Below are positions 1 to 11,879 of a stretch of 64,000 bases of DNA, piece by piece (position 1 is the first letter of the stretch; each line of letters starts with the position of its first letter). Position numbers and translations under genes: made by a program. The notes beneath the pieces were generated by a model. That model made no database searches and was not told where the DNA came from. It saw nothing but the letters and a program-made list of their open reading frames with translations. Source of the DNA: Scatophagus argus (Eukaryota; Chordata; Actinopteri; Scatophagidae); assembly GCF_020382885.2 (NCBI RefSeq), contig NC_058515.1, forward strand, positions 10,957,223 to 11,021,222, given 5' to 3'.

Positions 1-172
1 AATTGTTAGTTTTGTCCGTTTTGTACTGTATGTGTATACTGTATACTGTATGTGTAAATACTAATGTATTTCAACAAGGAAAAATAGGAATAAATAACCC
101 CTTTTAAACAACCCATGGGACAATTCAAGTTTCAATTTCTGATTTTATGAGATGCACCTGAATGCGCCATGA

Positions 173-195
173 AGTCCACATGGGTATGGGGCTTT
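173..195 (+). repeat. 23-base direct repeat, copy 1
   Basis: AGTCCACATGGGTATGGGGC followed by TTT; 22 of 23 bases match the copy at 1413-1435. Confidence 0.85.
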
Positions 196-940
196 CCCCC
201 AACTTCCGGTAAAATAAATTAATTTAAAAAATAAAAAAAATAAAATAAAAATTCAGCATCCTCTCTCTGGTCTCACTTAGTGAGGGTTAATTTCAGACCT
301 GGAACCCACCCACAACATTTTGATTGGTTATACATAATGAGTAACAGCCTACCAACACTTAAAAATCTGAATCTGCACAGTAACTAAAGTTACAAAGTCA
401 ATGCTGTAGAATAAAAAGTCCAGTATTTTTCTCAAAAACATGGTGTAGCGAAAGTAGAAAGATGAATGATGAAGAAAGATGAAAAAACTCACATATAGCA
501 TAAGCACTTGAAAAAGTGAACGTACAAAGTAAACTGAAATTCTAAATTCTGACACTATGATTGTCATTTTTACTGCAAATGTATACAGGTTCTAAATATT
601 GGTTACTGATCTCTTTCATCATTAATAATCAATATTGATCCATTAAAAAAACATTTAGATCCCTAATTTTGACAACGCTTTCTGTGCAGCGCAGGTGCAT
701 GCAGGAAATTTTCTTCAAGGCAACACAAACAAAAATGCAAAAAGAAGCTGACACAGAACGGGGTAATTCCAAAAAGAAGGAGAACTCCCATTAGCCAACA
801 CAACGTGAGGAGCTAAATGAGGAGCCAAATGACCTTTTGTTTGTCGAGTATATAATTCAAAATGTATTTGGAAACAGGCAGTTCCATGTGGTCATATTAT
901 ATAAACCATCTATTTATCAAATTTACGGAAAATGTGCTTC

Positions 941-979
941 ATTGGGTTATGTATTATACTCAATGATACATAACCCAAT
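941..979. repeat. Perfect inverted repeat, 14-base arms
   Basis: Arm ATTGGGTTATGTAT (941-954) and its exact reverse complement (966-979) are separated by 11 bases. It can form a stable hairpin on either strand. Confidence 0.9.
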
Positions 980-1412
980 AATGATCGATACTCAACATAT
1001 ACTATAGATGCCATCCACAGTGAAAGTTCATTATGAACTGCCACATTAATTAATAACTGCCACTACCAATAGTGTACATCCAATATCAAACACCACAGTG
1101 AGAAAGGTGTTCAGCCACAGAATACACACTTGATGATTGGTAAACAGATTTCCAGGCAGCAAACTAAATAAGGCAGAAACAAAATGCAAATGTCTCCATT
1201 TGTGCAACACAGACAAAAAATCCAACCTAAAATAAAACTAAAACTCATTAACTTACAACTTAAGTGACAGTGAAGTCAGGAAGGCCACAGCTTTTAATTC
1301 AGTCAGAAACATACAACCACAACCTGTAATAATATTACAGGAGAGTCATAATACCATTAAAAAGCCCATGGCTGTGGAGGCCCTCCCTGTGTAAAGCCAG
1401 AATCAGTCAAAC

Positions 1413-1435
1413 AGTCCACACGGGTATGGGGCTTT
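1413..1435 (+). repeat. 23-base direct repeat, copy 2
   Basis: AGTCCACACGGGTATGGGGC followed by TTT; differs from 173-195 only at one base (T to C). Confidence 0.85.
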
Positions 1436-2956
1436 AGCCATGCTCTGTGATGTCTGTGAACCAGTCACTGGCTAAAAAGACCCCTTATGGCACTTTAATT
1501 TTCTGTTAAACCTCTCTCACCCAAGCACATACCCACCCCATCTAAACCAACCCCCCCGTCACAGAAAAACACAGCCAAACACACATGAATCTGGAGATAT
1601 CATCTGGACAGGTGGCCAGCCATCCAGACCTGACCCGCCTGCCCTCTAGCTTGCTCCCTCCCTCTGCCTACTCCCCCCTACAACCGCCCCCTCCTCAACT
1701 GAAATCAGTTCAGGTCTGCTGGAAAGCCCCAAATGAACAAGCCACCCCACCCCAACCCCACCACCCCCAACACACACACACATATCCAACAAGCCCAGCA
1801 AATATCTGTCACCCACTGAGCTGCCTGTGGGGATTATAGAATCAAGAGTGCAAAAAAATAGGTTTGTGACCAGCTAATGTGCATGGAAATAATTTTAATC
1901 AGGGTTTACTCAAAAGACTGTCTATAGCAGTAAAAGCTATCTGCTCACTGGAAGACATGCACCAGGTCCTGGTAACAGCCTATTTGTGTTGACTAATATA
2001 GTCATATTACCAATGATGCACTCAGTAACAAAACAAGGCAGCACTGTCTTGTTTTACAAGGGAATACAGCCATGACATTCCCTATTTATTGTGATAATGT
2101 TTGAAAATGTTAACAGAGGCAATTTTCCCATTAAAAGCCTTGAATGACATACTTATTACAGACAAACTGTATTATCTACTAGTAATAAATGAGCAAAATT
2201 TTCATTTTGGAAAATGTATTCATCTAAAAAATAAAAACAGAAAACTCAGACTTGATGTCTAGTCAGCTGGTTATCCAATGTTTAGAGTTCATCAGGGGAA
2301 AATAATTTCAAGTTCTTCCGGGCAGAAAAAGCTAGTTTTATTATCATCAGACAGTAATTGACTAACTAAATCAAATGCTCAGGCTGAGTGAAATATTTTA
2401 GTTATTTGCACTGATGATGGCTTTAAGCGTTGAATTTTGTCCAACGCACTCCACGTCTGTAGACAAACAGCACTAAGATTGGGGTTTTATTAGAACTCTT
2501 CTTACAGAGTTTACAAGCAGATCGCTGTGTAAGTAGTAAAACATTATTTTCCAGCACTATCGTCTTCTTAAAGGGGGCTGGGGTCATAAAGGTACAGGGT
2601 ATTCACCGTGTGTGGCACCTCTGTGCTTTAATATTTGCGGCAGGGCGAAAACTATCTCACGGCGTCAACAAATGCAGTCAACAATTTAAAAACACTGCCA
2701 AAGAGGATGCCTTGCTCACAAAGCCGCAACGTGTTTCAGTCACATATCGCTAGCTGATGTCCATTATCGGACAGCTAGCTGTGTTAAGTCGTGAATCCAA
2801 TTTGTAAACGTGCTGCCTGGCTAAATGGTGACCAGGTTTCGAAAAATAAGTGGAGGACCGGGAATTAACGTTATACAAACGCTTTCGGTGGAGGAAAAGG
2901 AAACAGCATATCAGCGTTAAAATGATCTCAAAAACCATGCCTCACTGGTTGTGTTT

Positions 2957-2992
2957 AGCTCGCCGGCTAACCTGTTAGCTAACAGCTCGCCG
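2957..2992. repeat. Palindrome CTGTTAGCTAACAG within direct repeats
   Basis: A 14-base perfect palindrome (2972-2985) is flanked by two copies of AGCTCGCCG (2957-2965 and 2984-2992). It lies about 300 bases inside rbpj intron 1. Confidence 0.85.
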
Positions 2993-3284
2993 TTGTCTGG
3001 GAAAAAAAGACCACCGAGGGTGAAGTATCGCTTAGCTGGGGCTAGCTCACAAAACACTGCAGCAACAGTCAGCTCAGGCAAGTAACGTTAACTGGTCAAA
3101 GAAAAAAACACTCGCACAAAACACACTAAGACAAAGAAATCACTTCTAACGACTAACCCAGTAGCCAAAACACTGCAGTGTGCCCAGGCTACAGCACAAA
3201 GATTAAAATTAAGCTGTTTCATGGCAATAACTTGTATTCTCCTCAACTCCGCTCCCCACCACCAGCCCCGAATTTCAGACTCAC

Positions 3285-3304
3285 CCTGTCACAACAGGCG
3301 CCAT
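3285..3304 (-). CDS. rbpj: rbpj, first coding exon (partial gene)
   Basis: The minus strand reads ATG GCG CCT GTT GTG ACA GG and then a consensus donor GTGAGT (3284-3279), giving MAPVVTG with a split glycine codon. This is the N-terminus I remember for the RBPJ (CSL/Su(H)) isoform continuing KFGERP, where the first intron falls at the same place. RBPJ is the nuclear DNA-binding protein that converts Notch signals into transcription. The remaining exons (Rel-like N-terminal, beta-trefoil and C-terminal domains) are absent, so the gene continues beyond position 1. Support from context: smim20, the human neighbour of RBPJ, lies upstream on the same strand about 24 kb away. The reading frame stays open upstream, but MAPVVTG is the natural start. 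Only seven residues are visible, so the identity rests on this peptide, the intron phase and gene order. Confidence 0.68.
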
Positions 3305-3475
3305 CTTCCACAAACTCTCACCAAAACTCCAATACTCGCGATATCCTTTCTCTCCCACAGCCCAACAATCCGCCGAGACAACAGAAGCAGACTGGAGGTG
3401 TAGGGACGAGGGAGACGGAGAGAAAGGGGGTGGGTGAGGAAGACAGAGAAAAGGGGAGGCGGCGGATAGCAGCAA

Positions 3476-3502
3476 CAGAGAGAGAGAGAGAGAGAGAGAG
3501 AG
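3476..3502 (+). repeat. (GA)n microsatellite in the rbpj 5' region
   Basis: Uninterrupted AG dinucleotides. They read as (CT)n on the rbpj strand and explain the long serine/leucine-rich open frames there, which are not genes. Confidence 0.9.
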
Positions 3503-3530
3503 CGAAAAGGGCAGACGCCACAACAACAGG

Positions 3531-3538
3531 CGTGGGAA
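3531..3538 (+). promoter_or_regulatory. RBPJ-binding motif CGTGGGAA
   Basis: Exact match to the high-affinity CSL/RBPJ consensus (YGTGRGAA), 227 bases upstream of the probable rbpj start codon. Binding is inferred. Confidence 0.5.
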
Positions 3539-3659
3539 ACTTCGAAGATCACGCGAGGATTGGAAAACTCTCACAATAGACGAGCACTGAGGGAGCGTCT
3601 CCTATCGCGAGATGTGCGTGAAGTGGAGTAGTTGTTTATCTTGTGACACTGAAATACTA

Positions 3660-3667
3660 TTCCCACG
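3660..3667 (-). promoter_or_regulatory. RBPJ-binding motif overlapping an E-box
   Basis: TTCCCACG, the reverse complement of CGTGGGAA, in inverted orientation to the copy at 3531. Its CACG end forms part of CACGTG (3664-3669), a binding core for bHLH factors such as Hey, USF or Myc. Binding is inferred. Confidence 0.5.
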
Positions 3668-4754
3668 TGTTTACCGTGTAATAAATTACAGCACGGATTG
3701 GTTTTGGGGGGGGCGATAGTGGCGAGGAAATCCTGGGTTTTCCCAGGCTCAGATAGGTTTCCTCGTGGCGTTTTTGCAACATTTAGTATTAACAGCCGCA
3801 TGTGATTGAGCCAAAATATCGTTTTTAAAATTGATAACACTTCCTAGTAGTTACAGACAGCGAGCAGGAGAAGTGATGAGACTGCAAGGACACGCTGACT
3901 TTAAATAAGAGGAGGAATTAATGGAGGGTTTTTGCACACCACATTTACAATTCCCTTGGGTAACATTGCAGTTCCTGTTTAGAATGTGGAAACAATGGTG
4001 TGAACACATGTGAATGGGCCATAGAGAACAGATTAGTGCATTGCCATCACATTGGGGAGCCCCATGACCACCCTCCTCACAGCCCAAACCACAGTCAAAG
4101 TACAAGGGAGGCTATTATTTAGGATGATCATGCTTGGAAATGTGGCATGAGCTTTATTAGCCTTTCTGTTTGTGACTGTCTCAGTTGTGTGTGTGTGTGT
4201 GTTGTATCATCCCCACCACAAACACATCAGGTCATTCTTGTTTATTTGGGGAGGGGTCAGAAAGCTGTAAACCTTCATGTAGGTCTGTGTGTTGTTGTCT
4301 CTGCAGCCTTCATTTAAATATGTTTGGCATCTTTGTTCACCTTTAAAGTGACTTCTACTGGGAGTTTTCCAACTTCAAAGCTAAAAATGAAGGCTTCTGA
4401 GACCACACCGATTGCAACAGTGTGTTCTCATTTGTTAGATTTGTGAGTGTGATTTGCCTGTGGTTGTTTTGTATGGAAAAGCGGCTATTGGCTAAATGAT
4501 AAAAAGACAGATACAAAACAAATAATAGGCAGAATTGCCACATTGAATATTTTAAAGATCAGTTATTTATTTATTTTAATATGTGAGCTGACTGGTTAAA
4601 GATTTTAGAAATTATGCGTATTTACTTTCTAACAAAGGGACGAGCAACAAAAAGCAAATTTCACTTTTGACGCAGATTCAACAAATGCAAAGAATCTTTT
4701 TTTTGTGATCTTTAGAGATGCTTCTTGGTGGATTTTGCTACCTTTTGAACAGAG

Positions 4755-4922
4755 AATTGGTGTTGGTTTCCCCCTGTTTTTAGTCTTTGTGCTAAGCTAA
4801 GCTAACAGGCTCCTGCTTCTTTTTCACCGTGCAGACATGAGAGTGACATCAATCTTCTCGTATAACTCTCAGCAGGAAAGCCTATAAACCTGCTTCACAA
4901 AATATCGAACTGTTCCTTTAAG
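4755..4922 (+). repeat. Dispersed teleost repeat, GCTAAGCTAAGCTAAC family, copy 1
   Basis: Starts near GGTTTCCCCCTGTTTTTAG, continues TGCTAAGCTAAGCTAACAG, then ACATGAGAGTGACATCAATC, and ends ATCGAACTGTTCCTTTAA. I know this series from many teleost genomes. Relatives lie at 8205-8330 and, reversed, at 50480-50600. Confidence 0.7.
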
Positions 4923-7900
4923 TTTCTAGCAATATGAATCAAGAACAAATCAAGCAATTAAAATGCTTAAACTAATATTTTTTCCCACCTATCCACACAC
5001 CCGACACTGTCTGTAGCCGATGCCATTCCCCAGTGTATACTGTAGAAATCTACACATTTCAGATTTTTCGGATGCATAATTCATATTTATGGAGCTTCAC
5101 TGTTCTGCCAGAAAGAAAGAAGGAGAAAAAAGGGTAAAGAAAAGAGTTTGCAGGGATGAGGTTTTGCATGAGAGCGTGCCTGGCCTGCAGCCCGCACTAT
5201 GAAGACACAGAGACGAGGACCTCATCCTGCCCTCAACCATTTTTCCTTTCCCTCTCTTTTTTATGGTCGGCAGAGAACCTCCAGTTACACTCAGAGTTGA
5301 ATGGGGAAGCATAAAGTTTCCTCAAATGTTTTACAGCTGAACACAGTAAAAAAAAAAAAAAGAAAAAATAAGGAAGGAAAGGACACAGGACTACGCAAGT
5401 GCGAGAGCTTTTCAGAGAAAATGGGAGTGAAATAGGAAAGGAGAAGACTTATTAGAGGATATCTTAACTCAATATTTAGAGGTGTTCAGGCTTTGATCTC
5501 CCATTCTCATTTTAATGTGTCTAAGTACTGGAAACAAATGGTTTTCTCAAATTTTTTTAATGTTCCTTTACCAGAAAAAAGCTAATTTTCTGTGCTTTTA
5601 TTTAAATCAACGAACATGCGGTGAGCCCCTACAAAAGTCTCAATCTTCCCTCATGTCCCATTGTCTCATTAGAAGTAAAAAACATTTATTTTAATTGAGA
5701 CAGAGCCAATTCAAGCAATCGTGGCTAAGCCATAAGCCTAAGGTCTATAAATCCACTCACTTGACTGGTTAAGCTCATGGCTCAGAAGGAAAGAGAGATT
5801 TAGATAGAAAGGTTCTTGTCCCCTTGTGGGAACACACCAGTAGATCCTCCCATTTGTGTTATCTCTGTATAGATTTGACCTACATACTGTTAACCACACG
5901 TGGGTCAATTTGTCGAATGTATTCGTCATCCAGCACCAGTATTCTGTCACCGAGCCGGGTCACCGAACAAAGCATCTTTGTCATTGGAGTTGCACAGATA
6001 GACAGTTAGGTGTCATAATTCCTTTCTTTTGAGTGCCGATCTGAAATTGTAAAATTAACAAGTTTTGTTCTGCGGTCCAGGCAATTTTCACATCCAGCTT
6101 ATCCCGTTAAGCTGAGGCACTACCAGAACGTCTTACAAAAATAAAAGGGGGGAATGATTTTAATCTGCAGATTTGAGGGGTGAAAAGAGAACCAGGGAGT
6201 TAGCTAGCCAATTAAGGAAGTGTAGTTTGAGTTTCCTGATTAGTACTACTTTGAGCTGAAGTCATTTGATACAGCCGGAGGATGGTGAAACTTCCCGAAA
6301 TGAGCAGACGCAGTCAAAGCGAGAACCAGTGACCGAAAGAATAAGGTGCCTCGGTAGACACTGGGTCAAATGTTGGAGGGGTGAGCGGACAGACAAGATG
6401 ATAGCGTGGACGTGAAGGATCAGCTTGATGTCAGACGGGGACCGGAAATCAGAATTTGGCACCTAACACAACTCCTACATAGGCCTACATTTACCACAGC
6501 CAACAAGTTTCAAATGTCAACCACAGCAACTTTGTTATGTCATATTCCCTCAGTGAACATCACAAGAATAAAAGTCACAAATAAATCAAGCCTGGCTCGT
6601 GTGAGTTCACAGCAGAGGGAAGGGCTGTCCATCCGTCCATTATGTCCATCTGTCTTGCTCCCTAGCCACATGGGAAAACCTGGGGGTGGACGGGGGCAGG
6701 CGATTTGATAAATGGAAAGGACAATCGGAGAGGGGTGCGCCTTCACTTGCCTCTCGCCCTCGCTTCAAAGCCTCCCACTTTTATCACATGACTGTCATTA
6801 CAATTAGGTCCCAAAGACATCACAGAGCCTAAGAGAAAAAAAAATGACAGGGTGATAAGTTTGCAGACTGTCAAGGGAACTATAGCCTGTTTTGCAAGCC
6901 TACTCTTTTGAAAGAGAGGGGACTAAGAGGCATGAGGAAAGAGACGTTTCCCCTTTCCTGGACCTGTACAGTTCACGGCAAGTTCAAGCTGCCAAACATA
7001 TATGGTGTGAGAACTATACAGGCACGCAATGTGGCAGCTCTGACACAGTCTGAATATGACATTAGAAAATAAGCAGTATGATATGTTTGACTTACACTGA
7101 AGAGGCTGTGCAGTTTCTACCTTTAGAAGCACAATCAAACAGTTTATGGCTTTAATGCAAGCCCTTACAATCTGTTCAGTTGGCGTGATAACTGATAACA
7201 CCCCCAATTTATAATCAAGAGCAATCAATCTACAGTGTGCATAGTTTACAGCCTTTCATCCTGCGGTAATAGGGCTAGATTATGGGCTTTCGCGCACATG
7301 ACACAATCACAAGGACCCATAAATCCATTAGTGCGATGGTTATCAGCAGAAACAACAAGCACAGATACAAAAACCAAAAAAAAAAAAACAAAACAAAAAA
7401 AAAACAGCATGTTTTCTCTGTTATCCAAGGAGAGATGTCAGCTCTGCAGGCACAGCACTATTCCGACCATCCTGCTGAGGAGTGAACACGGCAGATGTCA
7501 GTCTCGTTTTCACCAGAGGAAAGCCTTTTCATGAAAAGCTATATGAGTGCTGGTGTGGGTTGACTTGGCTCTGTTTCTTGTCACCATCTTTTTAAATCAG
7601 TGTTTGCCTCTCGGTTTTGTGCTTTGATTAAAAAAGCAGATTTGACCATGAGCTCTAAGAATATGCTGGATGCATTATGTTTTGGAAAGCATAAAATCAG
7701 TTTGTTGCTTTTATTCATGCTTGAAACTGTCCATTGAAAAACAAGTGACATTGTAAGAGACAGATTTTTTGGAAAGAATGTCACTATGCTTGAATGAAGT
7801 GAAATCCCACATTTGTGGGTATCCAACCATATACTTTGACTTTCTTGATATGAAACACATTGTATAACATTTTACTGGAAGAGAATAATATCTACTGAGT

Positions 7901-8204
7901 GCTATGGAAGCCCTGAAAGTACATGTTTCAAATTATAGCACTCCTTTCATTAACACTCCATTGGTTTTGGTTTGCGCTCACTACTTGCCTTACTTTGGGC
8001 TTAACTTTAAGTCAGTTTACTTTCAGCCAACTTAAAGGTGAAATTCAGTACAAGTACTTTGTATCCATGTACCCTCATGAAATATTCCTTAGGCAGCAGA
8101 AGATCGTGAGACTTCATTCATACAGATACAACAAAGAAAAATCTTGAGGAGGCTTCAGTAATTGTTGAGGAGAGTGGCTTTTGTCCCTGGGTGTGAGCTC
8201 TAAA

Positions 8205-8330
8205 GGGTTTATTTGGTCTTTAGGTAGCTGTTCCCCCCTGCTTTCAGTCTCTATGCTAAGCTAGGTTAACTTTGTCACATTTCCAGCTTTGTAATAAACG
8301 CACAGACATGATATCGGTTTGACTGATGAT
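8205..8330 (+). repeat. Dispersed teleost repeat, GCTAAGCTAAGCTAAC family, copy 2
   Basis: Diverged copy: CCCCCCTGCTTTCAGTCTC, then ATGCTAAGCTAGGTTAAC, and then CGCACAGACATGATATCGG. It lacks the 3' part seen at 4755-4922. Confidence 0.6.
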
Positions 8331-9993
8331 TGTTTGTTTTGGGGTTTTTTTGTTTAAAAAAAAAGCAAATTAGCCAGCTGCAAGATGGTGAATTCCAATA
8401 GTTTAATCGCTCGATCAGGAATTAGGAGCGATAGGAACCTACAGTCAAACAGGCCTCTTGAAAGTTACTGGTTCTGATTGTCAGTACACATGGGAGAAAG
8501 TCAGTGAGGTAATGCTCTCAGATCCTTCAACAACCACCACCGAGACTCCCTTAAGCAGCATATTGAGCATAAATCCTTGTTTCTCAAGTGTGGTTGAAAG
8601 AGAAGACAGTCACAGGAACTCAAAAACATGACTGTTCTTTTTTCTTACCAGATGTTGTAATGCATGTACACTCATCGAACCCTCCCTGGATGAATCAGCA
8701 TTAAAAAAAAAAAGCCATAGGCCTGCAGCGCAAATGATCAAACTTCATGATTTTATATGTCAGTGAGCTGTGCCAGATGGTTTGTCGAATCAGTTGAAAG
8801 AGCCTGATAACATCAGACAAGTGACATCCATATTAAAAAAAGGTAAGTTAATCATAAAACGTGCAAAGAGGAAATCCGAACTGATTTGTCACTGTATTTT
8901 TCATGACATCAGTGCTTTCCGGCTTTGATGCATCCAGTCACTTTCACTTCTGGAGTGATTCATTGGACACATGTCAGTGTGAGTGACATCTAAGTTCCAC
9001 CTCGGAAAATCTGAGTTGATGCATGCAGCCCCAAACAAAGTCCGCTATTGACCCCTTTTGTACGTGCGTGGATCCAAAGCCTGATTTATGGAAGCTATAA
9101 GGAGTACAGAGCGCAAGAAACCTCTAACCTCAACACAACTTATTTTGTTTGTTGTCAGGATGTGGTTGAAACATCATCTCCTGGGCCTAAAGACTTGGTA
9201 TCGCGGTCGGCTAGGCTGAGGGCCAGTGTTTTTGGAGAGGTTTTGTCCCAGAAAAAAAGAGCAAAAACTCCTCCAAAATTCAAACCCTTAAGAGACTAAT
9301 CAGGAACAGGGTCAAAATGTCATAACAATGGAACCTTCCAACAAAAGTAAAGCTCTCTGCTTTGTGAAAACCCTCCTGGGATATTCACATCCAGTAAACT
9401 AAGAGCATAACTCATTTAGCTTGGCCTGCCGCCCTTGTCAGTTAAGACTTCTAAAGCCAAAGCTGGGTGAAGGCTCATAGCAGAAGCAGCCTGATAATGT
9501 TACAATACTGAATGTTAATATTTTTTTAACAAGAGAGAGTGACAGGCTGTATTATATCATGACAAAAAGATTGATGGACAGTTATTAGTGGGTACAAAGT
9601 AGTTTGGTCAACTCAACCCAAACCCAGAGAAACACATTTTTGTTTCTTGAGGACATCTCCAATGGACTGTTTCAGGGAAATGAAGAAGAATAATTGCTCC
9701 TGCGATTATTAAACTAATATTCATCTAAGTTTGTGTTCATTTTCCCTGCACCTCATGCACTTATGAACTTGTAAAACATGATATATTGTATATTTATATG
9801 ACTTTTTAAAAAAATTCCAGGCTGCTATTGCAGTTGTTTAGGAGATAGTATTTAGATGGACAGCTTCACTTTGTTAACTGCAGCATATTTGGCTGGTGTG
9901 GGTTTGGAGGGAACAAGCCTCAGCCAAGTGAACCTCTAAAACCTTGACCTTTGCCTCTTTAACGCCCACACACTCACTCTCCCTCCTCATGCG

Positions 9994-9997
9994 CACA

Positions 9998-10033
<36 letters not shown>

Positions 10034-10180
10034 AGCAAACATTTTGCAGCCTCGTCCGCAAAAATAAGAAAAAAATCCTCTCTGACACACACACGAAGGG
10101 GAAGAGGTGATACAGTGAAGGATACACACACACACACACACACATGCCCACACATCAAGCACATACACACACACACACTC
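9994..10180 (+). repeat. Cluster of three (CA)n microsatellites
   Basis: CA tracts at about 9994-10033, 10123-10144 and 10165-10179, separated by ordinary sequence. They create the apparent valine/cysteine- or histidine/threonine-rich open frames here, which are spurious. Confidence 0.9.
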
Positions 10181-10514
10181 TGGCCGAGTGACTGCACTGC
10201 TGAGGCCGTGACCCTCTGCGCCCTCCACCCCTCCTCCCCCATCTCCCAGGCTGTCTGTCTGGAGGCCGATAGAGGCAAAGCAGGCGGGGGTCGGCGGGGG
10301 GGCACAGTGGGCAGGAAGAGGACTGGCGATTAGGATAGAGGGGGGTGAACATACCCCTGACCCCATGTCCCATTCTTGGCAGCCACCCTGCAGCTCCAGG
10401 AGAGAAAGAGGGAGCGAGAGGGAGGCCTTGCAAATATTTGTGATGGATCCACACCCACAGATTAGATAGTGGACATCCACCTTCATGGCTCTGTGGATGG
10501 TAAAGTCAGGCAGT

Positions 10515-10860
10515 TATTCAGCTGGTCGACCATGTTGGTCCTGACTGAAATACCTCACTAACTACTGGTTGGATTGCTATGAAATGCGGGACAGATATTC
10601 AGGTACCCCTCAGGATGAATTGCAAAAACTTTAACGACACCTCGATGTTTATCTTATAATTTAGTTTATGACTTGCAAAGCTTACTGCTTTACTTTACTT
10701 TTACTTAAAGCTTATTAACAAAATGGTAAACATGGTAAAGATTGCACCTGCTAAATATCAGCGTATTAGTATGCCGCTTGTGAACATGTTGGCATTTTGG
10801 CATTAGCATTTAGCTCAAATACTACCTCACAAAGATGCAAGCATGACTGTAGGCTCTTTC
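10515..10860 (+). repeat. Dispersed teleost repeat, CTAACATTAGCATTTAGC family, copy 1
   Basis: Opens with GGTTGGATTGCTATGAAAT, continues with CCCCTCAGGATGAATTG, and ends with GGCATTAGCATTTAGCTC followed by ACTACCTCACAAAGATGC. This order is typical of a very common teleost repeat. Partial copies lie at 46080-46330 and 47870-48030. A (TATT)5 run follows at about 10860-10880. Confidence 0.65.
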
Positions 10861-11879
10861 TATTTATTTATTTATTTATTAAAAATTTTGGGTCAAGTTC
10901 TGATTGTACTCAGGTAACAGGCAAAACGGTTTGCTTACTGGCAAATTTTTTGTCGGCATCCACATTTGGCCCTTCAAACTTAGGTCACGTGCACAAGAAA
11001 TGGCTGAAAGATTCAGAAAAATGTTATCATAACTGGACCTCGTAATAAGAATCACGTTTATCAAACTATAACAATAATGTCGGAGAAAGTTAGACTGATA
11101 TGAAAACAGAAATGTAAGAAATGAATTAGTTGTGAGAGACCATAACAAAAGCTGAAAGTTTTTTACTTTACAGGTCAAAAATTCTGATTTGTGCTCATTT
11201 TATTAAAGTTTGCAGTTCACATTTGCAATCTGAAAATCCCATTTTTGGCCACATGCAGGCCACTTGAGCATGCACCTGCACTTTTGCCCTGTTTAGGCCA
11301 AGTAGCTTTTCATCGATTTTGAAGAAATGTTTTGTGAGCATGTGCACCAGAAAGTGAAGGCTCTCAAAAATGCATCGCATGACAATCATAAATCAGCACT
11401 TGACAAAAACTTCCCCCCCATATTGCAATGTGAGACAAAGATTTTAGAATTTATCCACTTTGGGGAGCATTTGTGAAAAGCTTTCTGTGGTCTTGGAAGA
11501 CCAAAAGTGAGGAAAAAAGACATGTTGTCAGATTTATCTGCATTTATGTGGCACGACTGAGTGACATCGAGTGACTGGGCTGAGCCAGCAAATCTGTACA
11601 TGAGCGTATGAGTGAGGCCGGATACCAGATCAAGTGAGCGAGTGAACAGTAGTAGTAGTGTGAACAGACGGGTGAGGAAATGGGGTGGCAGGCATTCAGC
11701 AGGGGAGCTTTAGAAACGCAGGTGCCTTAATTGTCCTCTGATAAAGCCTCGGCAAGTGGGCAAACCTGTGAATGAGTGTCTGTTAAAAAGAGGGATGAAT
11801 GAGGTGCACGTGAATAAATGAATGAGTGAATGAATGAGCAAACGAGTGCCTGGAAGAGTAAGCACTCTGTGGGGAGGCT

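Larger units (their letters stand above)
1..3284 (-). other. rbpj intron 1 (partial)
   Basis: AT-rich and without a recognisable exon. It contains a 14-base perfect hairpin (941-979), a 23-base near-identical direct repeat (173-195 and 1413-1435), a C-rich and CA-rich low-complexity stretch near 1,540-1,790, and a GC-richer palindromic patch at 2957-2992. I looked for the next expected RBPJ sequence (KFGERP followed by LTREAM) on the minus strand and did not find it. Confidence 0.5.
3305..3700 (-). promoter_or_regulatory. rbpj: rbpj promoter and 5' UTR
   Basis: This stretch is richer in CpG than its surroundings, with several CG and CGCG dinucleotides (for example near 3551 and 3606). It carries a (GA)n tract at 3476-3502, which reads as (CT)n on the transcribed strand. 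It holds two exact RBPJ sites in opposite orientation at 3531-3538 and 3660-3667; the second overlaps a CACGTG E-box at 3664-3669. The transcription start cannot be fixed by eye. I infer promoter function from position directly upstream of the coding exon. Confidence 0.55.
3701..9900. other. Intergenic DNA between rbpj and smim20, part 1
   Basis: No gene recognised; the open frames are short and lack family resemblance or convincing splice sites. It holds two copies of a GCTAAGCTAAGCTAAC-type repeat (4755-4922 and 8205-8330), a small (TG)7 near 4188, and several poly(A) runs. The rest looks unique and moderately AT-rich. Confidence 0.5.

Noticed and set aside
3178-3579. Open frame of 133 codons on the plus strand, and overlapping minus frames, at the rbpj 5' end
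   Set aside because: These come from the (GA)n/(CT)n tract and have no family resemblance. Only the MAPVVTG segment is supported as coding.
9874-10486. Long overlapping open frames on both strands, rich in Val/Cys or His/Thr
   Set aside because: They are translations of (CA)n/(TG)n microsatellites, which lack stop codons.
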